A stretch of 64,000 bases of DNA from Roseicyclus sp. (GCF_018402035.1 NZ_JAGYJN010000002.1:1-64000); one strand, 5' to 3'; numbered from the stretch's first letter, positions 36,116-46,794 are shown. Numbers and translations: made by a program. Notes: a model not told the origin generated them from the sequence alone.

Positions 36116-36535
36116 TTATTCTGCGGTCGCCTCTTCGGTGGCGAGGCGGGCACGGTCGGCCGCACCTTTGGCGTCAAGATCACGATCAACGAATTCGATG
36201 ATCGCCATCGGGGCCATATCACCATAGCGGAAGCCCGCTTTCATGATGCGGACATAGCCACCCTGACGGGTTGCATAGCGGGGGCCGAGGATCTCGAACA
36301 GCTTGGCGACATAAGCGTCTTGCTTGAGCTGCGAGGCGGCCTGACGGCGGGCATGCAGATCGCCGCGCTTGCCCAGCGTGATCAGCTTTTCGATGATCGG
36401 GCGCAATTCCTTGGCCTTGGGCAGGGTCGTTTTAATCTGCTCATGTTCGATGAGCGAGCCGCACATGTTGGAAAACATCGCCTTGCGATGTTCGTGGGTC
36501 CGGTTCAGGCGGCGGTATCCGCGGGCGTGACGCAT
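36116..36535 (-). CDS. rplQ: 50S ribosomal protein L17
   Basis: 139 aa. Opens with [20 protein letters not shown] and has the family stretch [20 protein letters not shown]. The C terminus ends in an acidic tail (ATEEATAE). Last gene of rpsM-rpsK-rpoA-rplQ. Confidence 0.98.
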   Translation of the reverse strand: MRHARGYRRLNRTHEHRKAMFSNMCGSLIEHEQIKTTLPKAKELRPIIEKLITLGKRGDLHARRQAASQLKQDAYVAKLFEILGPRYATRQGGYVRIMKAGFRYGDMAPMAIIEFVDRDLDAKGAADRARLATEEATAE

Positions 36536-36623
36536 GGGTCAATCTCCTATCACATTTTGCTTTGTCCGGAGGTCCGTGCGTGCAGACCTCTCACCTATTG
36601 GGGCAGAATTGCCCAGGGTTTGA

Positions 36624-36672
36624 TGGTGGGTTTCACCCACCCTACGCGCGTGTAGGATGGGTGAAACCGACC
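36624..36672. repeat. GGTGGGTTTCACCC-type palindromic element (rplQ-rpoA spacer)
   Basis: Inverted repeat with arms GGTGGGTTTCACCCACCCTAC and GTAGGATGGGTGAAACCGACC (two mismatches) starting just after the rpoA stop. Related copies lie at 42407-42510, 54115-54173 and 63598-63648. Confidence 0.8.
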
Positions 36673-36674
36673 GA

Positions 36675-37691
36675 TCAGAAGTTGTCTTCGTACTTCTTGG
36701 CCAGTTCTTCGATATTGTCTGGCGGCCAATCGACGATATCCATTCCGAGATGCAGACCCATGCCCGAGAGCACTTCCTTGATCTCGTTGAGCGACTTGCG
36801 GCCGAAGTTCGGGGTGCGCAGCATCTCGGCTTCGGTTTTCTGGATCAAATCGCCGATATAGACGATGTTGTCGTTCTTCAGGCAGTTGGCCGAACGGACC
36901 GAAAGCTCTAGCTCGTCAACCTTCTTCAGCAGAAGCGGGTTGAACTCCAGATCATCCTCGGCATCGGCGCGGCCTGCGGCCTCGGGCTCGTCGAAGTTGA
37001 CGAAGATCGAGAGCTGATCTTGCAAGATGCGCGCAGCATAGGCCACGGCGTCATCAGGCGTGACCGATCCGTCGGTTTCAAGCTTAAGGGTCAGCTTGTC
37101 GTAATCGAGCACCTGACCTTCGCGGGTCGGCTGCACCTCGTAGGAGACCTTTTTGATCGGCGCAAAGATCGCGTCGATCGGCATCAGGCCGATGGGTGCA
37201 TCCTCGGGGCGGTTTTTGTCAGCCGAAACATAGCCCTTGCCGGTGTTGACCGTCAGTTCCATGTAGAGATCGGCACCGTCATCAAGATGGCAGATCACGT
37301 GATCCTTGTTGAGGATCTCGATCCCGGCGCTTTCCGAGATGTCACCGGCGGTCACGACCTTGGGGCCTTTGGCCGAAACGGAAACCCGCTTGGGCCCGTC
37401 GACATCCATACGGATCGCGACGCCCTTGAGGTTCAAGACGATGTCGGTGACGTCTTCGCGCACACCAGCCACCGAGGAGAACTCGTGCAGCACACCGTCG
37501 ATCTGGACGGAGGTGATGGCTGCGCCCTGAAGCGAGCTCATCAACACGCGCCGCAGCGCGTTACCGAGCGTCAGGCCAAAGCCGCGCTCGAGCGGTTCGG
37601 CGATGACCGTCGCCTTGCGTGCGGGGTCGGTGCCCGGCTGAACGATCAGCTGGGTTGGCTTGATCAGCTCTTGCCAATTTTTATGGATCAT
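36675..37691 (-). CDS. rpoA: RNA polymerase subunit alpha
   Basis: 338 aa from [15 protein letters not shown]. The N-terminal dimerisation domain contains [18 protein letters not shown]. The C-terminal domain contains [16 protein letters not shown] and [10 protein letters not shown], the region that contacts UP elements and activators. Follows rpsK with a gap of 110 bp. Confidence 0.98.
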   Translation of the reverse strand: MIHKNWQELIKPTQLIVQPGTDPARKATVIAEPLERGFGLTLGNALRRVLMSSLQGAAITSVQIDGVLHEFSSVAGVREDVTDIVLNLKGVAIRMDVDGPKRVSVSAKGPKVVTAGDISESAGIEILNKDHVICHLDDGADLYMELTVNTGKGYVSADKNRPEDAPIGLMPIDAIFAPIKKVSYEVQPTREGQVLDYDKLTLKLETDGSVTPDDAVAYAARILQDQLSIFVNFDEPEAAGRADAEDDLEFNPLLLKKVDELELSVRSANCLKNDNIVYIGDLIQKTEAEMLRTPNFGRKSLNEIKEVLSGMGLHLGMDIVDWPPDNIEELAKKYEDNF

Positions 37692-37801
37692 GCGTCGCCT
37701 CCATTCTTGCACCGGGCGGATCCAGCTCCGGCACGCTCGAGGATCAAAATGACGTCAGCGGGCCACGCAGATCGCGTAGCCCGCCGTTGTTTCGTATCGG
37801 C

Positions 37802-38191
37802 TCAGACGCGGCGGCGCTTGGGCGGGCGGCAACCGTTATGGGCAATCGGGGTCACATCGCGGATGGATGTGATCTGAAAGCCGCAGGCCGCCAGAGCGCG
37901 CAACGCGCTTTCGCGACCCGAACCGGGGCCCTGCACCTCAACCTCGAGGGTCTTGACGCCATGCTCTTGTGCCTTCTTACCGGCGTCTTCGGCGGCCATC
38001 TGGGCGGCGAAGGGCGTCGATTTACGGCTGCCCTTGAAGCCCATCGTGCCGGACGAGGACCACGCAATCGCGTTGCCCTGAACGTCGGAAATCAGGATCT
38101 TGGTGTTGTTGAACGAAGAGTTCACATGCGCAACGCCTGCGGCGATGTTCTTGGAAACCTTACGCTTTGCGGGACGACGATCGCGTGCCAT
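37802..38191 (-). CDS. rpsK: 30S ribosomal protein S11
   Basis: 129 aa. Contains [20 protein letters not shown] and the conserved C-terminal [20 protein letters not shown]. Platform protein of the 30S subunit. Usual place between rpsM and rpoA. Confidence 0.98.
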   Translation of the reverse strand: MARDRRPAKRKVSKNIAAGVAHVNSSFNNTKILISDVQGNAIAWSSSGTMGFKGSRKSTPFAAQMAAEDAGKKAQEHGVKTLEVEVQGPGSGRESALRALAACGFQITSIRDVTPIAHNGCRPPKRRRV

Positions 38192-38206
38192 GGACCCGGT
38201 CCTCCC

Positions 38207-38575
38207 TTATTTCTTCTTGCCGGCAATGGCCTTTGCGGGGCCTTTGCGGGTGCGTGCGTTGGTGTGGGTACGCTGACCGCGAACGGGCAGGTTGCGGCGA
38301 TGACGCAGGCCGCGATAGCAGCCAAGGTCCATCAGACGCTTGATGTTCATCTGCGTCTCGCGGCGCAGATCGCCCTCGACGGTGAGGTTGGCGTCGATAT
38401 GCTCGCGGATCTGGAGCACTTCGGCGTCCGACAACTCATTGACGCGGCGCGACTGGTCGATGCCGACCGCATCACAGATCGCCTTTGCCGAAGTATGTCC
38501 AATGCCGGTGATATAGGTCAGCGCGATGGGTACGCGCTTGGATGTGGGGATATTGACCCCTGCGATACGTGCCAA
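38207..38575 (-). CDS. rpsM: 30S ribosomal protein S13
   Basis: 122 aa, [20 protein letters not shown] at the start and a basic C terminus ([19 protein letters not shown]). Head protein contacting the 50S subunit and P-site tRNA. No rpmJ precedes it. Probably transcribed from its own promoter as well, since 249 bp separate it from adk. Confidence 0.98.
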   Translation of the reverse strand: MARIAGVNIPTSKRVPIALTYITGIGHTSAKAICDAVGIDQSRRVNELSDAEVLQIREHIDANLTVEGDLRRETQMNIKRLMDLGCYRGLRHRRNLPVRGQRTHTNARTRKGPAKAIAGKKK

Positions 38576-38729
38576 GGTATTCTCGTCCTTTGCGTTGCGA
38601 GCCCGTAATGCCAGGCCCTTTTTTCACAACTAAAGGCCCCTGGTCGTAATGACCGAAGGACCCTTTCGTTCAGGTCGATCCAGCGCGACAACCGTCACAG
38701 AAGGATCATGATTCCCAATGGGAAGACGC

Positions 38730-38758
38730 CGTGTAGGCGCATTTGCCCGGGGCGTCAA
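38730..38758 (-). promoter_or_regulatory. Possible promoter for rpsM-rpsK-rpoA-rplQ
   Basis: Minus-strand TTGACG (38753-38758) and TACACG (38730-38735) with 17-bp spacing in the 249-bp adk-rpsM gap. Good -35, weak -10; tentative. Confidence 0.35.
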
Positions 38759-38823
38759 GGGTTCGGGGCCTTGCTTGTCAAGGGAAAATTCTGCCGCTTT
38801 TGGGAATGGTAAACACGCACGCC

Positions 38824-39399
38824 CTAAAGCAACGCCGCGATATCGGTGGCGACCGCGTCAATCTCGGCCAGACCATCGACCGCCTTGAGCAACCCCTTGG
38901 CATGGTAGTAACCGATCAGGGGCGAGGTCTGCTTGTAATAGGCCATGAGCCGAGTCTTGAGGCTCTCGGCGTTGTCATCTGCCCGCACGGGTTGACCGGC
39001 GGCGCGGGCCTGTTCGGCGCGGCCCACGATGCGGTCAACCAACACCTCATCATTGACGCGCAATTCGATCACCGCATCAAGGCTTTGGCCCATCTCGGCC
39101 AGCAAGGCGCCAAGCGCATCGGCTTGAGCCAGCGTGCGTGGAAAGCCGTCGAAGATGAAACCAGAGCCACCCTGCCCCAGCTTTTCGCGGATCAGACCGA
39201 TGACAATCTCGTCGGTGACAAGCTGACCCTTGGCCATGACATCGGCAACGATCTTGCCCATCTCGCTGCCCGAGGCTTGCGCCTCGCGCAGCATATCGCC
39301 GGTCGACAGCTGCACCAAGCCACGGGTTTCGGTCAGGATACCGGCCTGCGTGCCCTTGCCCGCGCCGGGCGGGCCGAGGAGGATGATATTCACACTCAT
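38824..39399 (-). CDS. adk: Adenylate kinase
   Basis: 191 aa. P-loop [16 protein letters not shown] at about residue 6, the [13 protein letters not shown]-binding segment, and [14 protein letters not shown]. It lacks the zinc-type LID insertion, so it is the short form. Start overlaps the secY stop (ATGA), the common spc-operon ending. Confidence 0.97.
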   Translation of the reverse strand: MSVNIILLGPPGAGKGTQAGILTETRGLVQLSTGDMLREAQASGSEMGKIVADVMAKGQLVTDEIVIGLIREKLGQGGSGFIFDGFPRTLAQADALGALLAEMGQSLDAVIELRVNDEVLVDRIVGRAEQARAAGQPVRADDNAESLKTRLMAYYKQTSPLIGYYHAKGLLKAVDGLAEIDAVATDIAALL

Positions 39400-40766
39400 C
39401 TGCGCGCGGGCGGCTTGCGTGGCTTGGCGGTCGTGCCTTTGCGGCCGCGCAATTGCGATTTCTCGATCAAGCCTTCGTATTGATGGGCCAGAAGATGCGA
39501 TTGCACCTGCTGCACCGTATCCATGCCGACCGAGACGATGATCAAGATCGAGGTACCACCGAAATAGGCCGTGATGGCCAGATTGGTGCGCACGATCTCG
39601 GGCATGAGGCAGACGAGCGCGAGATATCCAGCACCCAGCACAAGCAGGCGATTGACGACATATTCCAGATACTCAGAGGTCTTTTTGCCCGGGCGGATAC
39701 CGGGGATAAAGCCATTCTGGTTCTTGAGATTATCGGCAACATCATCGGTCTTGAACGACACGTTGAGCGTGTAGAAATAGGTGAAGAACACGATCATCGC
39801 GGCGAAGAACAACAGGTAAAGCGGTTGGCCGGGGCCGAAATTGGCCAAAATCCAACCCATCACCGGGCCTGCTGCCTCACCACCCGAGAAGGTGGTCAGC
39901 GTCGTGGGCAACAGCAACAGCGACGAGGCAAAGATCGCGGGGATCACGCCCGCGGGGTTCACCTTGACCGGCAAATGGCTAGAGCCGCCGTCATATACCT
40001 TCATCCCCACCTGACGGCGCGGATATTGGATATGGATCTTGCGCAAGCTGCGCTCCATGAACACCACGAAGAAAAGCGTGCCGATCAGCATCGCGATCAC
40101 ACCAAGGATCGCAGGCGTGCTGAGCGAGCCCGAGCGGCCCGATTCAAAGAATTGCGCCAAGGCGGCGGGGATTTCCGCGATAATGCCGACGAAGATGATC
40201 AGCGAGATGCCGTTGCCGATGCCGCGCTGGGTGATCTGTTCGCCCACCCACATCAAGAACATCGTGCCGCCGACCAGCGTGATCACGCAAGCCGCGCGGA
40301 AGAACCAGCCCGGATCAGAGGCAAGACCGCCCGATTCCATGCTGACGGCAAGGCCATAAGCCTGTGCGGTCGCCAAGAACACCGTGCCGTAGCGGGTATA
40401 TTGGTTGAGCTTTTTGCGCCCTGCCTCACCCTCTTTTTTCAGCTGCTCCATCGCGGGGACCATGGCGGCCATCAGCTGCACGATGATCGAGGCCGAGATA
40501 TAGGGCATGATGCCAAGCGCAAAGACACCCATCCGCGACAGCGCGCCGCCGGTGAACATGTTCAGCACACCGCCCAAGCCCGCCGCAGCCTGATCGAAGA
40601 AGGCCCGCAATTCGACACCGTCGATCCCCGGAACGGGGATATAGGTACCAATGCGATAGATGATGAGAAGGCCGAGGGTGAACCAGATGCGCTGGCGCAG
40701 TTCGGTTGCTTTACCGAATGCCCCCCAGCTCATGTTCGCGGCCATTTGCTCCGCTGCTGATGCCAT
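39396..40766 (-). CDS. secY: Protein translocase subunit SecY
   Basis: 456 aa, ten membrane segments. Family sequences include [36 protein letters not shown] (plug and TM2 area) and [21 protein letters not shown]. Channel of the Sec pathway. Follows rplO with a 133-bp gap that shows nothing distinctive. Confidence 0.98.
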   Translation of the reverse strand: MASAAEQMAANMSWGAFGKATELRQRIWFTLGLLIIYRIGTYIPVPGIDGVELRAFFDQAAAGLGGVLNMFTGGALSRMGVFALGIMPYISASIIVQLMAAMVPAMEQLKKEGEAGRKKLNQYTRYGTVFLATAQAYGLAVSMESGGLASDPGWFFRAACVITLVGGTMFLMWVGEQITQRGIGNGISLIIFVGIIAEIPAALAQFFESGRSGSLSTPAILGVIAMLIGTLFFVVFMERSLRKIHIQYPRRQVGMKVYDGGSSHLPVKVNPAGVIPAIFASSLLLLPTTLTTFSGGEAAGPVMGWILANFGPGQPLYLLFFAAMIVFFTYFYTLNVSFKTDDVADNLKNQNGFIPGIRPGKKTSEYLEYVVNRLLVLGAGYLALVCLMPEIVRTNLAITAYFGGTSILIIVSVGMDTVQQVQSHLLAHQYEGLIEKSQLRGRKGTTAKPRKPPARR

Positions 40767-40899
40767 GACGCCTCTCTCATGGGCAATGCGCCGCCGGATC
40801 GGATTGAGCGATCCTGCGGCGCGTACAAAACCTAAGCGCTATGTAGGCCGTGACGATACGGGCCACAAGCGACGGGGGGCCGCAGCCCCCCGATCTGGA

Positions 40900-41373
40900 T
40901 CACTCCGCCGCAGTCGCCTGCGCGACGCGCAATGTGCCGCCGGCTTTTTCGACCGCGTCGATGGCCGCGCGCGAGGCGCCGGTCACCGCGATGGTGAGCT
41001 TGGTAGTCACCTCGCCCTTGGCCAGAACCCGGATACCGTCAAGCTTGCGGCGCACCAGACCCGATGCGACCAGCGCGTCTTCGGTGATCTCGGCGGTTGC
41101 GTCGATCTTGCCCGCTTCGACGAATTTCGCGATCAGGCCCAGATTGACCACGGCGAATTTCTTTTGGTTGGGCTTGTTGAAGCCACGCTTGGGCAAGCGC
41201 TGGTAGAGGGGCATCTGGCCACCCTCATAGGCGTTGATCGCAACGCCCGAGCGGGATTTCTGACCCTTGATACCACGGCCAGCGGTCTTGCCCTTGCCCG
41301 AACCGGGGCCGCGGGCGATGCGCTTGGCTTTCTTGGTGGCGCCGGGATTATCGTGAAGTTCATGCAGTTTCAT
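40900..41373 (-). CDS. rplO: 50S ribosomal protein L15
   Basis: 157 aa. [20 protein letters not shown] then [15 protein letters not shown]-like Gly-rich region typical of the L15 N-terminal extension, with [17 protein letters not shown]-type core ([18 protein letters not shown]). In the spc operon between rpmD and secY. Confidence 0.97.
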   Translation of the reverse strand: MKLHELHDNPGATKKAKRIARGPGSGKGKTAGRGIKGQKSRSGVAINAYEGGQMPLYQRLPKRGFNKPNQKKFAVVNLGLIAKFVEAGKIDATAEITEDALVASGLVRRKLDGIRVLAKGEVTTKLTIAVTGASRAAIDAVEKAGGTLRVAQATAAE

Positions 41374-41483
41374 GTCGCGTCTCCTTTGGACCGGATGTGA
41401 CCTGCCTGCGACGGGCAGGCCAACCTCGGCATGTCGATAAATGGGCCATCGGGCGGGGCCAAGGCCGCCGCCCGATGAAGGGC

Positions 41484-41672
41484 TCAGCCCCGCTCTTCGA
41501 TGATTTCAACCAGATGCGGGATCTTGGCGACCATACCGCGCACCGAGGGGGTATCCTCAAGCTCGCGGGTCTTGTGCATCTTGTTGAGCCCCAACCCGAT
41601 CAGGGTGCGGCGCTGGATGTCGGGGCGGCGGGCCGCCGATCCGATCTGTTTGACGACGATCGTCTTTGCCAT
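41484..41672 (-). CDS. rpmD: 50S ribosomal protein L30
   Basis: 62 aa. [20 protein letters not shown] and the [20 protein letters not shown] segment of L30. Five bases separate it from rpsE. Confidence 0.97.
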   Translation of the reverse strand: MAKTIVVKQIGSAARRPDIQRRTLIGLGLNKMHKTRELEDTPSVRGMVAKIPHLVEIIEERG

Positions 41673-41677
41673 GGAAC

Positions 41678-42283
41678 TCAGGCCTCCTCTGCGACGGCTT
41701 CAGCCGCGGGCGCGCCATCACGCTTCGGCAAAATGTCAGCCACTTTCTTGCCGCGACGGGCCGCGACCTGACGGGGCGAGGTTTCGTTGCGCAGACCGTC
41801 AAGCGTTGCGCGGATCATGTTGTAGGGGTTCTGGGAGCCGGTCGATTTCGCGACGACGTCCTTGATCCCCAGCATTTCGAACACGGCGCGCATCGGGCCA
41901 CCGGCGATGATGCCGGTACCTTCGGGTGCTGTGCGCATCACGACATGGCCCGCGCCATGATGGCCCTGTGCGTCATGGTGCAGGGTACGGCCCTCTTTGA
42001 GCGGCACGCGGATCAACTGGCGGCGCGCCTGTTCGGTGGCCTTGCGGATTGCTTCGGGCACTTCCTTGGCCTTGCCTTTGCCAAAGCCCACGCGACCGCG
42101 CTGATCGCCAACGACCACGAGTGCGGCAAAGCCAAAGCGCTTACCACCCTTCACGGTCTTGGAGACGCGGTTGATCGCGACCAGACGTTCGGCGAATTCC
42201 GGTGTTTCTTCGCGCTCTTCGCGGCGGCGTCCCCGACGCTGGTCGCCACGCTCGCCCCGGTCACGTTGTTCACGTTCTGCCAT
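41678..42283 (-). CDS. rpsE: 30S ribosomal protein S5
   Basis: 201 aa from [13 protein letters not shown]; an ATG three codons earlier is also in frame. An Arg/Glu-rich N-terminal extension, typical of alphaproteobacteria, precedes the double-stranded RNA-binding fold ([20 protein letters not shown]) and [19 protein letters not shown]. The 230-bp gap to rplR holds repeat elements. Confidence 0.96.
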   Translation of the reverse strand: MAEREQRDRGERGDQRRGRRREEREETPEFAERLVAINRVSKTVKGGKRFGFAALVVVGDQRGRVGFGKGKAKEVPEAIRKATEQARRQLIRVPLKEGRTLHHDAQGHHGAGHVVMRTAPEGTGIIAGGPMRAVFEMLGIKDVVAKSTGSQNPYNMIRATLDGLRNETSPRQVAARRGKKVADILPKRDGAPAAEAVAEEA

Positions 42284-42406
42284 ATTCGGCATCCTTCTAT
42301 CGGTGACGCCGCAGGGCGCCGGTTTGTTCGATCGCAGTCAGCGGGTATTGGCCCCTGCCCGATCATCGAGGCGGCGATTGCCGCCTGCGCTATCGTTTGC
42401 CATATC

Positions 42407-42510
42407 GGTGGGGGTCACCCACCCGACGCAGCGGGAAGGGTGAAACCGACCGTATGGCGTAGGGTGGGTGAAACCCACCGTGTGCCGTAAGGTGGGTGAA
42501 ACCCACCACC
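42407..42510. repeat. Tandem GGTGGGTGAAACCCACC-type elements (rpsE-rplR spacer)
   Basis: Three partial or whole copies of the same palindromic motif in series: GGGGGTCACCCACC at 42408, GGGTGAAACCGACC near 42439, then GGGTGGGTGAAACCCACC at about 42462-42479 and GGTGGGTGAAACCCACC at 42491-42507. They fill the spacer between two co-transcribed ribosomal genes. Confidence 0.8.
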
Positions 42511-42513
42511 AGC

Positions 42514-42873
42514 TTAGAACTTCAGCCCGCCCTCGCGCGCGGCGTCGGCCAAGGCCTTGACGCGCCCGTGGAACAAGAAACCGCCGCGGTCGAAATAGAC
42601 TTCTTCCACACCGGCTTGCTTCGCGCGCTCGGCAATCGCGGCACCCACCTTTGCGGCGGCCTCCACGTTGTTCTTGCCCACGAAGCCCAGATCTTTTTCC
42701 AGCGAAGAGGCGGCGGCCAGCGTCACCCCATTCACATCGTCGATCAGCTGGACGCTGATATTCTTGCTCGAACGATGAACGGACAGACGGGGACGTCCGT
42801 TCGCCATCGCGCGCATTTTGTTCCGGTTGCGCAGGCGGCGCTTTTGGAACAGCTCTCTCTTGCTCAGTGCCAT
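42514..42873 (-). CDS. rplR: 50S ribosomal protein L18
   Basis: 119 aa. [20 protein letters not shown] start and the C-terminal [20 protein letters not shown] signature. Binds 5S rRNA with L5. The stop lies at the edge of the repeat cluster. Confidence 0.98.
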   Translation of the reverse strand: MALSKRELFQKRRLRNRNKMRAMANGRPRLSVHRSSKNISVQLIDDVNGVTLAAASSLEKDLGFVGKNNVEAAAKVGAAIAERAKQAGVEEVYFDRGGFLFHGRVKALADAAREGGLKF

Positions 42874-42884
42874 ATGCGTCGCCC

Positions 42885-43418
42885 TTACTTCTTCTTGCCT
42901 TCCTTACGGAAGATATATTCGCCCTTGTAGCGAATGCCTTTGCCTTTGTAGGGCTCGGGCGCGCGCCACTCGCGGATGTTGGCGGCCACTTGGCCAACCA
43001 GTTGCTGGTCGATGCCTTCCACCACGATCTCGGTGTTCTTGGGGGTCGTGACAGTCACGCCCGCAGGAACGGCGAAATCAACGTCGTGGCTATAGCCCAA
43101 GGCCAGCTTCAGGCTTTCGCCCTGTGCCGTGGCGCGGTAACCCACACCTTGGATCTCAAGCTCGCGCTTGAAGCCTTCGCTGACGCCGGTCACCAGATTG
43201 GCGACCATGGAACGCGACATCCCCCACTGCTGGCGGGCGCGCTTGGACTTGCCGCGCGGAATGACCGACACAGCGTTGTCCGCGACCGTCAGCGTGACGT
43301 CGTCGGTTGCAGTGAATGTGCGGGTGCCCTTGGGCCCCTTCACTTCGATGGTCTGGCCGGAGACGGAGGCAGAAACCCCCGACGGCAGCTCGACCGGTTT
43401 TTTCCCAATGCGAGACAT
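42885..43418 (-). CDS. rplF: 50S ribosomal protein L6
   Basis: 177 aa from [19 protein letters not shown]; the open frame upstream is not L6. C-terminal signature [20 protein letters not shown]. Eleven bases before rplR. Confidence 0.98.
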   Translation of the reverse strand: MSRIGKKPVELPSGVSASVSGQTIEVKGPKGTRTFTATDDVTLTVADNAVSVIPRGKSKRARQQWGMSRSMVANLVTGVSEGFKRELEIQGVGYRATAQGESLKLALGYSHDVDFAVPAGVTVTTPKNTEIVVEGIDQQLVGQVAANIREWRAPEPYKGKGIRYKGEYIFRKEGKKK

Positions 43419-43431
43419 TAGCCGTTCCTCC

Positions 43432-43824
43432 TCAGAACACGGTGCAGAGCACTTCGCCGCCGACATTGTGCGCGCGGGCCGAAGCATCGGTCATCACGCC
43501 CTTGGACGTGGAGACGATGGAAACGCCCAAGCCCTGACGGACCTGCGGAATGTCGCCAACGCCCAGATAGACGCGGCGGCCGGGTTTCGAGACACGCTTG
43601 AGTTCGCGGATGACCGGTGTGCCCTCGTAGTACTTCAGGCTGATTTCGAAGGCCGGGTGGCCATTCACATCGGTCGCGGACTCATAGCCACGGATGTAGC
43701 CCTCATCGACCAAAACATCGAGCACACGTGCGCGCTGCTTGGAGGCAGGGGTCATGACGGTGGACTTTCCACGCATCTGCGAATTGCGGATGCGGGTCAG
43801 CATATCGCCGATAGGATCATTCAT
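43432..43824 (-). CDS. rpsH: 30S ribosomal protein S8
   Basis: 130 aa. [20 protein letters not shown] at the start and [20 protein letters not shown] near the end. In E. coli S8 represses the spc operon; whether it does so here is not visible. Confidence 0.98.
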   Translation of the reverse strand: MNDPIGDMLTRIRNSQMRGKSTVMTPASKQRARVLDVLVDEGYIRGYESATDVNGHPAFEISLKYYEGTPVIRELKRVSKPGRRVYLGVGDIPQVRQGLGVSIVSTSKGVMTDASARAHNVGGEVLCTVF

Positions 43825-43836
43825 CGGGCGCTCTCC

Positions 43837-44142
43837 TTACCAGCTCGACTTGACCATGCCGGGGATCTGACCCATCGAGGCCAGATCGCGCAGCATGATC
43901 CGCGACATTTTCAGCTTGCGGTAATAGGCCTTGGGCCGTCCGGTCAGCTGGCAACGGTTGTGAAGCCGGCTTGGCGAAGAGTTCCGCGGCAATTGCGCCA
44001 ATTTCAGGCGTGCCTTGAAGCGCTCTTCAAACGGCTTCTGTTCATCATTTGCGATCTCTTTCAGCGCAGCGCGCTTGGCGGCGTAGCGGGCCACCAGCTT
44101 CTGACGCTTGAGTTCGCGTTCAACCATGGAAACTTTTGCCAT
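43837..44142 (-). CDS. rpsN: 30S ribosomal protein S14 (Zn-independent type)
   Basis: 101 aa from [20 protein letters not shown]. Long form without the CxxC zinc motif; [20 protein letters not shown] and the C-terminal [11 protein letters not shown] are conserved. Confidence 0.98.
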   Translation of the reverse strand: MAKVSMVERELKRQKLVARYAAKRAALKEIANDEQKPFEERFKARLKLAQLPRNSSPSRLHNRCQLTGRPKAYYRKLKMSRIMLRDLASMGQIPGMVKSSW

Positions 44143-44161
44143 GTGTCTCTCTCCCTCTGCG

Positions 44162-44722
44162 TCAGGCGTTAAAAGGCATGTTGAAGTTCTTGAGCAGCGA
44201 TTTCGCTTCATCATCGGACTTTGCGTTCGTGACGATAACGATATCGAGGCCCCAGACTTCGTCGACCTTGTCGAAGTTGATCTCGGGGAACACGATGTGT
44301 TCCTTGATCCCCATCGCAAAGTTGCCGCGCCCGTCGAATGCGGGTTTCACACCACGGAAGTCGCGGATGCGGGGCATCGCGACGGTGATCAGGCGGTCGA
44401 GGAAGTCATACATGCGGTCGCCGCGCAGCGTGACCTTGGCACCCAGCGTCATCCCTTCGCGGACCCGGAAGCCTGCGATGGAATTCTTGGCGAGGGTCGC
44501 CACGGCCTGTTGACCGGCGATGGTGGTCAGATCCTCGACAGCGGATTTCGCTTTCTTGGAGTCGCGCACCGATTCCGCACCGCAACCGATATTCAGCACG
44601 ATCTTTTCAAGACGCGGGATCTGCATATCGTTTTTATAGGCGAACTCTTCCTTCAGCGCGGGCTTGATCGTCTCGCGGTAGAAGGTCTTGAGGCGCGGGG
44701 TATAGGTTGCTGTATCAAGCAT
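44162..44722 (-). CDS. rplE: 50S ribosomal protein L5
   Basis: 186 aa. [20 protein letters not shown], the [11 protein letters not shown] segment and [20 protein letters not shown]. Binds 5S rRNA. Overlaps the end of rplX by 8 nt. The last fully intact gene before the frame-broken zone. Confidence 0.98.
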   Translation of the reverse strand: MLDTATYTPRLKTFYRETIKPALKEEFAYKNDMQIPRLEKIVLNIGCGAESVRDSKKAKSAVEDLTTIAGQQAVATLAKNSIAGFRVREGMTLGAKVTLRGDRMYDFLDRLITVAMPRIRDFRGVKPAFDGRGNFAMGIKEHIVFPEINFDKVDEVWGLDIVIVTNAKSDDEAKSLLKNFNMPFNA

Positions 44723-45025
44723 CGATCACGTCCCCCGTGGTCTTGGCGACACGCAGCTTTTTGCCGTCTTCGATCTTGAAGCCGACGCGCGTGGGTTTGC
44801 CGTTCTTATCGAGCAGCGCAAGATTCGACAGCGCGATCGGCATCGCCTGAGGGATGCGGCCGCCCTGCGAAGAGGCGCTTTGCTTGGTGTGGCGGATGGC
44901 GATGTTGATGCCGTCCACGACAGCCTTGCCGTCCTTGGGCATCACGGCGGTGATTTCACCGCTTTTGCCCTTGTCCTTGCCGGCAAGCACGACGACCTTG
45001 TCGCCCTTTTCAGCTTAGCAGCCAT
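44715..45025 (-). pseudogene. rplX: 50S ribosomal protein L24, frame broken at the 5' end
   Basis: The frame from 44990 down is intact ([20 protein letters not shown]...). The true start is the ATG at 45025, giving MAAKLK and then a one-base loss in the A-run before [13 protein letters not shown]. The ATG overlaps the rplN stop (TAATG). About 103 aa when corrected, the usual L24 length. Almost certainly functional in the cell; the break is probably a sequencing error. Confidence 0.9.
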
Positions 45026-45391
45026 TACAGCACCTCCGGCGCGAGCGAGATGATCTTCATGAAGTTCTTCGCGCGTAGCTCACGACCACCGGCCCGAAGA
45101 TACGGGTGCCGACGGGCTCGTTGTTGTTGTTGAGGATAACGGCGGCGTTGCGGTCGAAGCGAATGGCGGTGCCATCCTCACGACGCACTTCTTTGGCGGT
45201 GCGCACGACGACGGCCTTGCGGACGTCGCCTTTCTTCACACGGCCACGCGGCATGGCCTTTGACCGGAGACGACGATAATGTCGCCGACCGGAACGTCGC
45301 TGGCGGTGTGAACCACCGAGGACCTTGATGCACTGAACTTTCGGGCACCGGAATTGTCAGCACCATCCAGATTGGTCTGCATCTGGATCAT
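45025..45391 (-). pseudogene. rplN: 50S ribosomal protein L14, several frame breaks
   Basis: Starts MIQMQTNLDVADNSGA at 45391. The middle, [20 protein letters not shown] to [11 protein letters not shown], reads openly from 45254. One base is missing before [19 protein letters not shown], which ends at the TAA at 45025-45027. Corrected length about 122 aa, as expected for L14. The reading-frame errors match those of its neighbours. Confidence 0.88.
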
Positions 45392-45446
45392 TTGGTTCTC
45401 CCTGACGTCCGGGGCCGCCTTGTCAGGACATTGACCCGGGTTTCGA

Positions 45447-45708
45447 TCAAACCGAGATGTGATCGCCCGCGTCGAGCGCGGTCGACACCTCCCAGCGCTT
45501 GGTTTTCGACTTGGGCGCGCATTCCTGAATGCGAACAGTATCGCCTACGTTGAACTGGTTGGTCTACGTCGTGGCGCGCGGTACTTCTTGGACTTCCGGA
45601 TCGTCTTTGGCGAGAACGGGGTGCTTGAAGCGACGCTCGACCGACACAGTGACAGTCTGGGCATTGGCGTTGGACGTGACGGTGCCCGGACAGGATACGC
45701 TTGGGCAT
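45447..45708 (-). pseudogene. rpsQ: 30S ribosomal protein S17, several frame breaks
   Basis: Begins [20 protein letters not shown] when frame changes are allowed, continues [14 protein letters not shown] and ends [20 protein letters not shown] then [12 protein letters not shown] at the TGA at 45447. The start overlaps the rpmC stop (TGATG). About 86 aa when corrected. Confidence 0.87.
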
Positions 45709-45923
45709 CAGTTGGCCTCCCCTGCTGCGGCGGTCGCTTTTTTTTCGTTCAGGATGGTCGCTTTGCGACTGTCACGCTTGACGGTGCGCATGCGGGCCGT
45801 GTTCTCGAGCTGGCCCGATTGGCCTGCTGGAAGCGGAGTTGAAGGCCTCCTTCTTGAGCTGGACGAGCTGTTCTTTCAGCCCACAGTCCAGCGTCTTCTC
45901 GCGAGAAGTTCGCTGGCGTTCAT
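45708..45923 (-). pseudogene. rpmC: 50S ribosomal protein L29, several frame breaks
   Basis: Start MNASELL at 45923. The second half GQLENTARMRTVKRDS and then ATILNEKKATAAAGEAN is clear before the stop at 45708-45710. The middle (expected LLELKKEAFNLRFQQ) is scrambled by indels. The gene lacks its usual upstream partner: instead of rplP, the toxin-antitoxin pair on the other strand lies upstream, so it needs a promoter between about 45924 and 46090. Confidence 0.85.
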
Positions 45924-46039
45924 CGCCTTGGTCCCTTTCAACATCACCGGGACGCCTGGGCGCGAGGTCGCCGATTCATGGAGGTCGGTGAATAGAGGGC
46001 GCGGCCATAGGGCAAAGCAGGGATCGCCGCAACCCCATA

Positions 46040-46078
46040 TTCCTGCCGTCTGGGCTGGCCAGTATATACAGCCGTATA
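46040..46078 (+). promoter_or_regulatory. Possible promoter/operator of the toxin-antitoxin pair
   Basis: TTCCTG (46040-46045) and TATATA (46063-46068) with 17-bp spacing, followed by TATA-CAGCCG-TATA (46065-46078), a small inverted repeat that could be an antitoxin operator. The sequence quality here is poor, so this is tentative. Confidence 0.3.
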
Positions 46079-46093
46079 ACCCTGAGGTCCGCC

Positions 46094-46319
46094 ATGATCG
46101 AAACCAAGATCCGCAGGTCGGCGAATTTAACCGTCATGACCCTGCTCTGCCGAGATGCTGGCAGCCCTCGACGCCAAAGGCGTTTGCGCTGCGCTGTCGT
46201 GCGGGGCGATGACGAATCGCTGCGCATCATGGCGAATGATCCGGCGCTGGCGGCGGCGCTGGCAGCAGGTGAAACCGTGATGGACGAGAACAGGGGATCT
46301 TCTTCAGGCTCTGGCGTAA
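46094..46319 (+). pseudogene. AbrB/MazE-type antitoxin, frame broken
   Basis: Read with frame corrections it starts MIETKIRRSANLTVMTL, then PAEMLAALDAK, then GDDESLRIMANDPALAAALA and AGETVMDENRDLLQALA. The last part needs removal of one G near 46293 to reach the TAA at 46317. About 74 aa, with the swapped-hairpin N terminus of AbrB/MazE/SpoVT antitoxins. It ends immediately before the Doc gene, the normal antitoxin-toxin order. Orientation is opposite to the ribosomal genes on both sides. Confidence 0.75.
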
Positions 46320-46699
46320 CCGTGCCCGTACGGGTGCCATCCGCGCCGTCATCACCACCTTTCCGACCAGCGAATCGCACGTCGCGGCGGGGCGCCAGGA
46401 TGCGGGACCGGGCTGCTGCGGAAGCGGCCTGCGCGCCCGTCCGGTGAACCGGGCAGCCTATGGCGAGACCGACCTTCATGCTGGCAGCAGCCCTGTGCCT
46501 TCGGGATCTGTAAGGCCCATGCTTTTGTGGATGGGGAACAAACGGACGGCGTTTGTCACGACGCTGACGTTCTGACTGAACGGGCTACAGATGCGCCCCG
46601 ACCCGGCAGAGGGTGTGCGGATGATGGAGGACTTGGCTGCGGGGCGGTGACGAGGCGGCCTTCACCAGTTGGTTGGCAGGCCTGACCTCGCGGCTTTAG
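46320..46699 (+). pseudogene. Doc-family (death-on-curing) toxin, frame broken
   Basis: Corrected reading gives DQRIARRGGAPG near the start, ARPVNRAAYGETDLHALAAA, FGICKAHAFVDGNKRTAFVT (the Fic/Doc active-site motif H-x-F-x-D-G-N-K-R), then LNGLQMRPDPAEGVRMMEDL and FTSWLAGLTSRL before TAG at 46697. About 125 aa, as usual for Doc. Known Doc proteins are kinases that phosphorylate EF-Tu and stop translation. The start codon cannot be fixed because of indels. Whether the living cell carries an intact gene depends on whether the breaks are sequencing errors. Confidence 0.78.
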
Positions 46700-46794
46700 G
46701 CGGAGGGCGTTTCAGTCGGGCGGCCAGCCTCCATAGGGACTCGATTGTATCCGCGCGCAGGGTCGTTGGACGCAGAGTCGCTTGATCGTCATTT

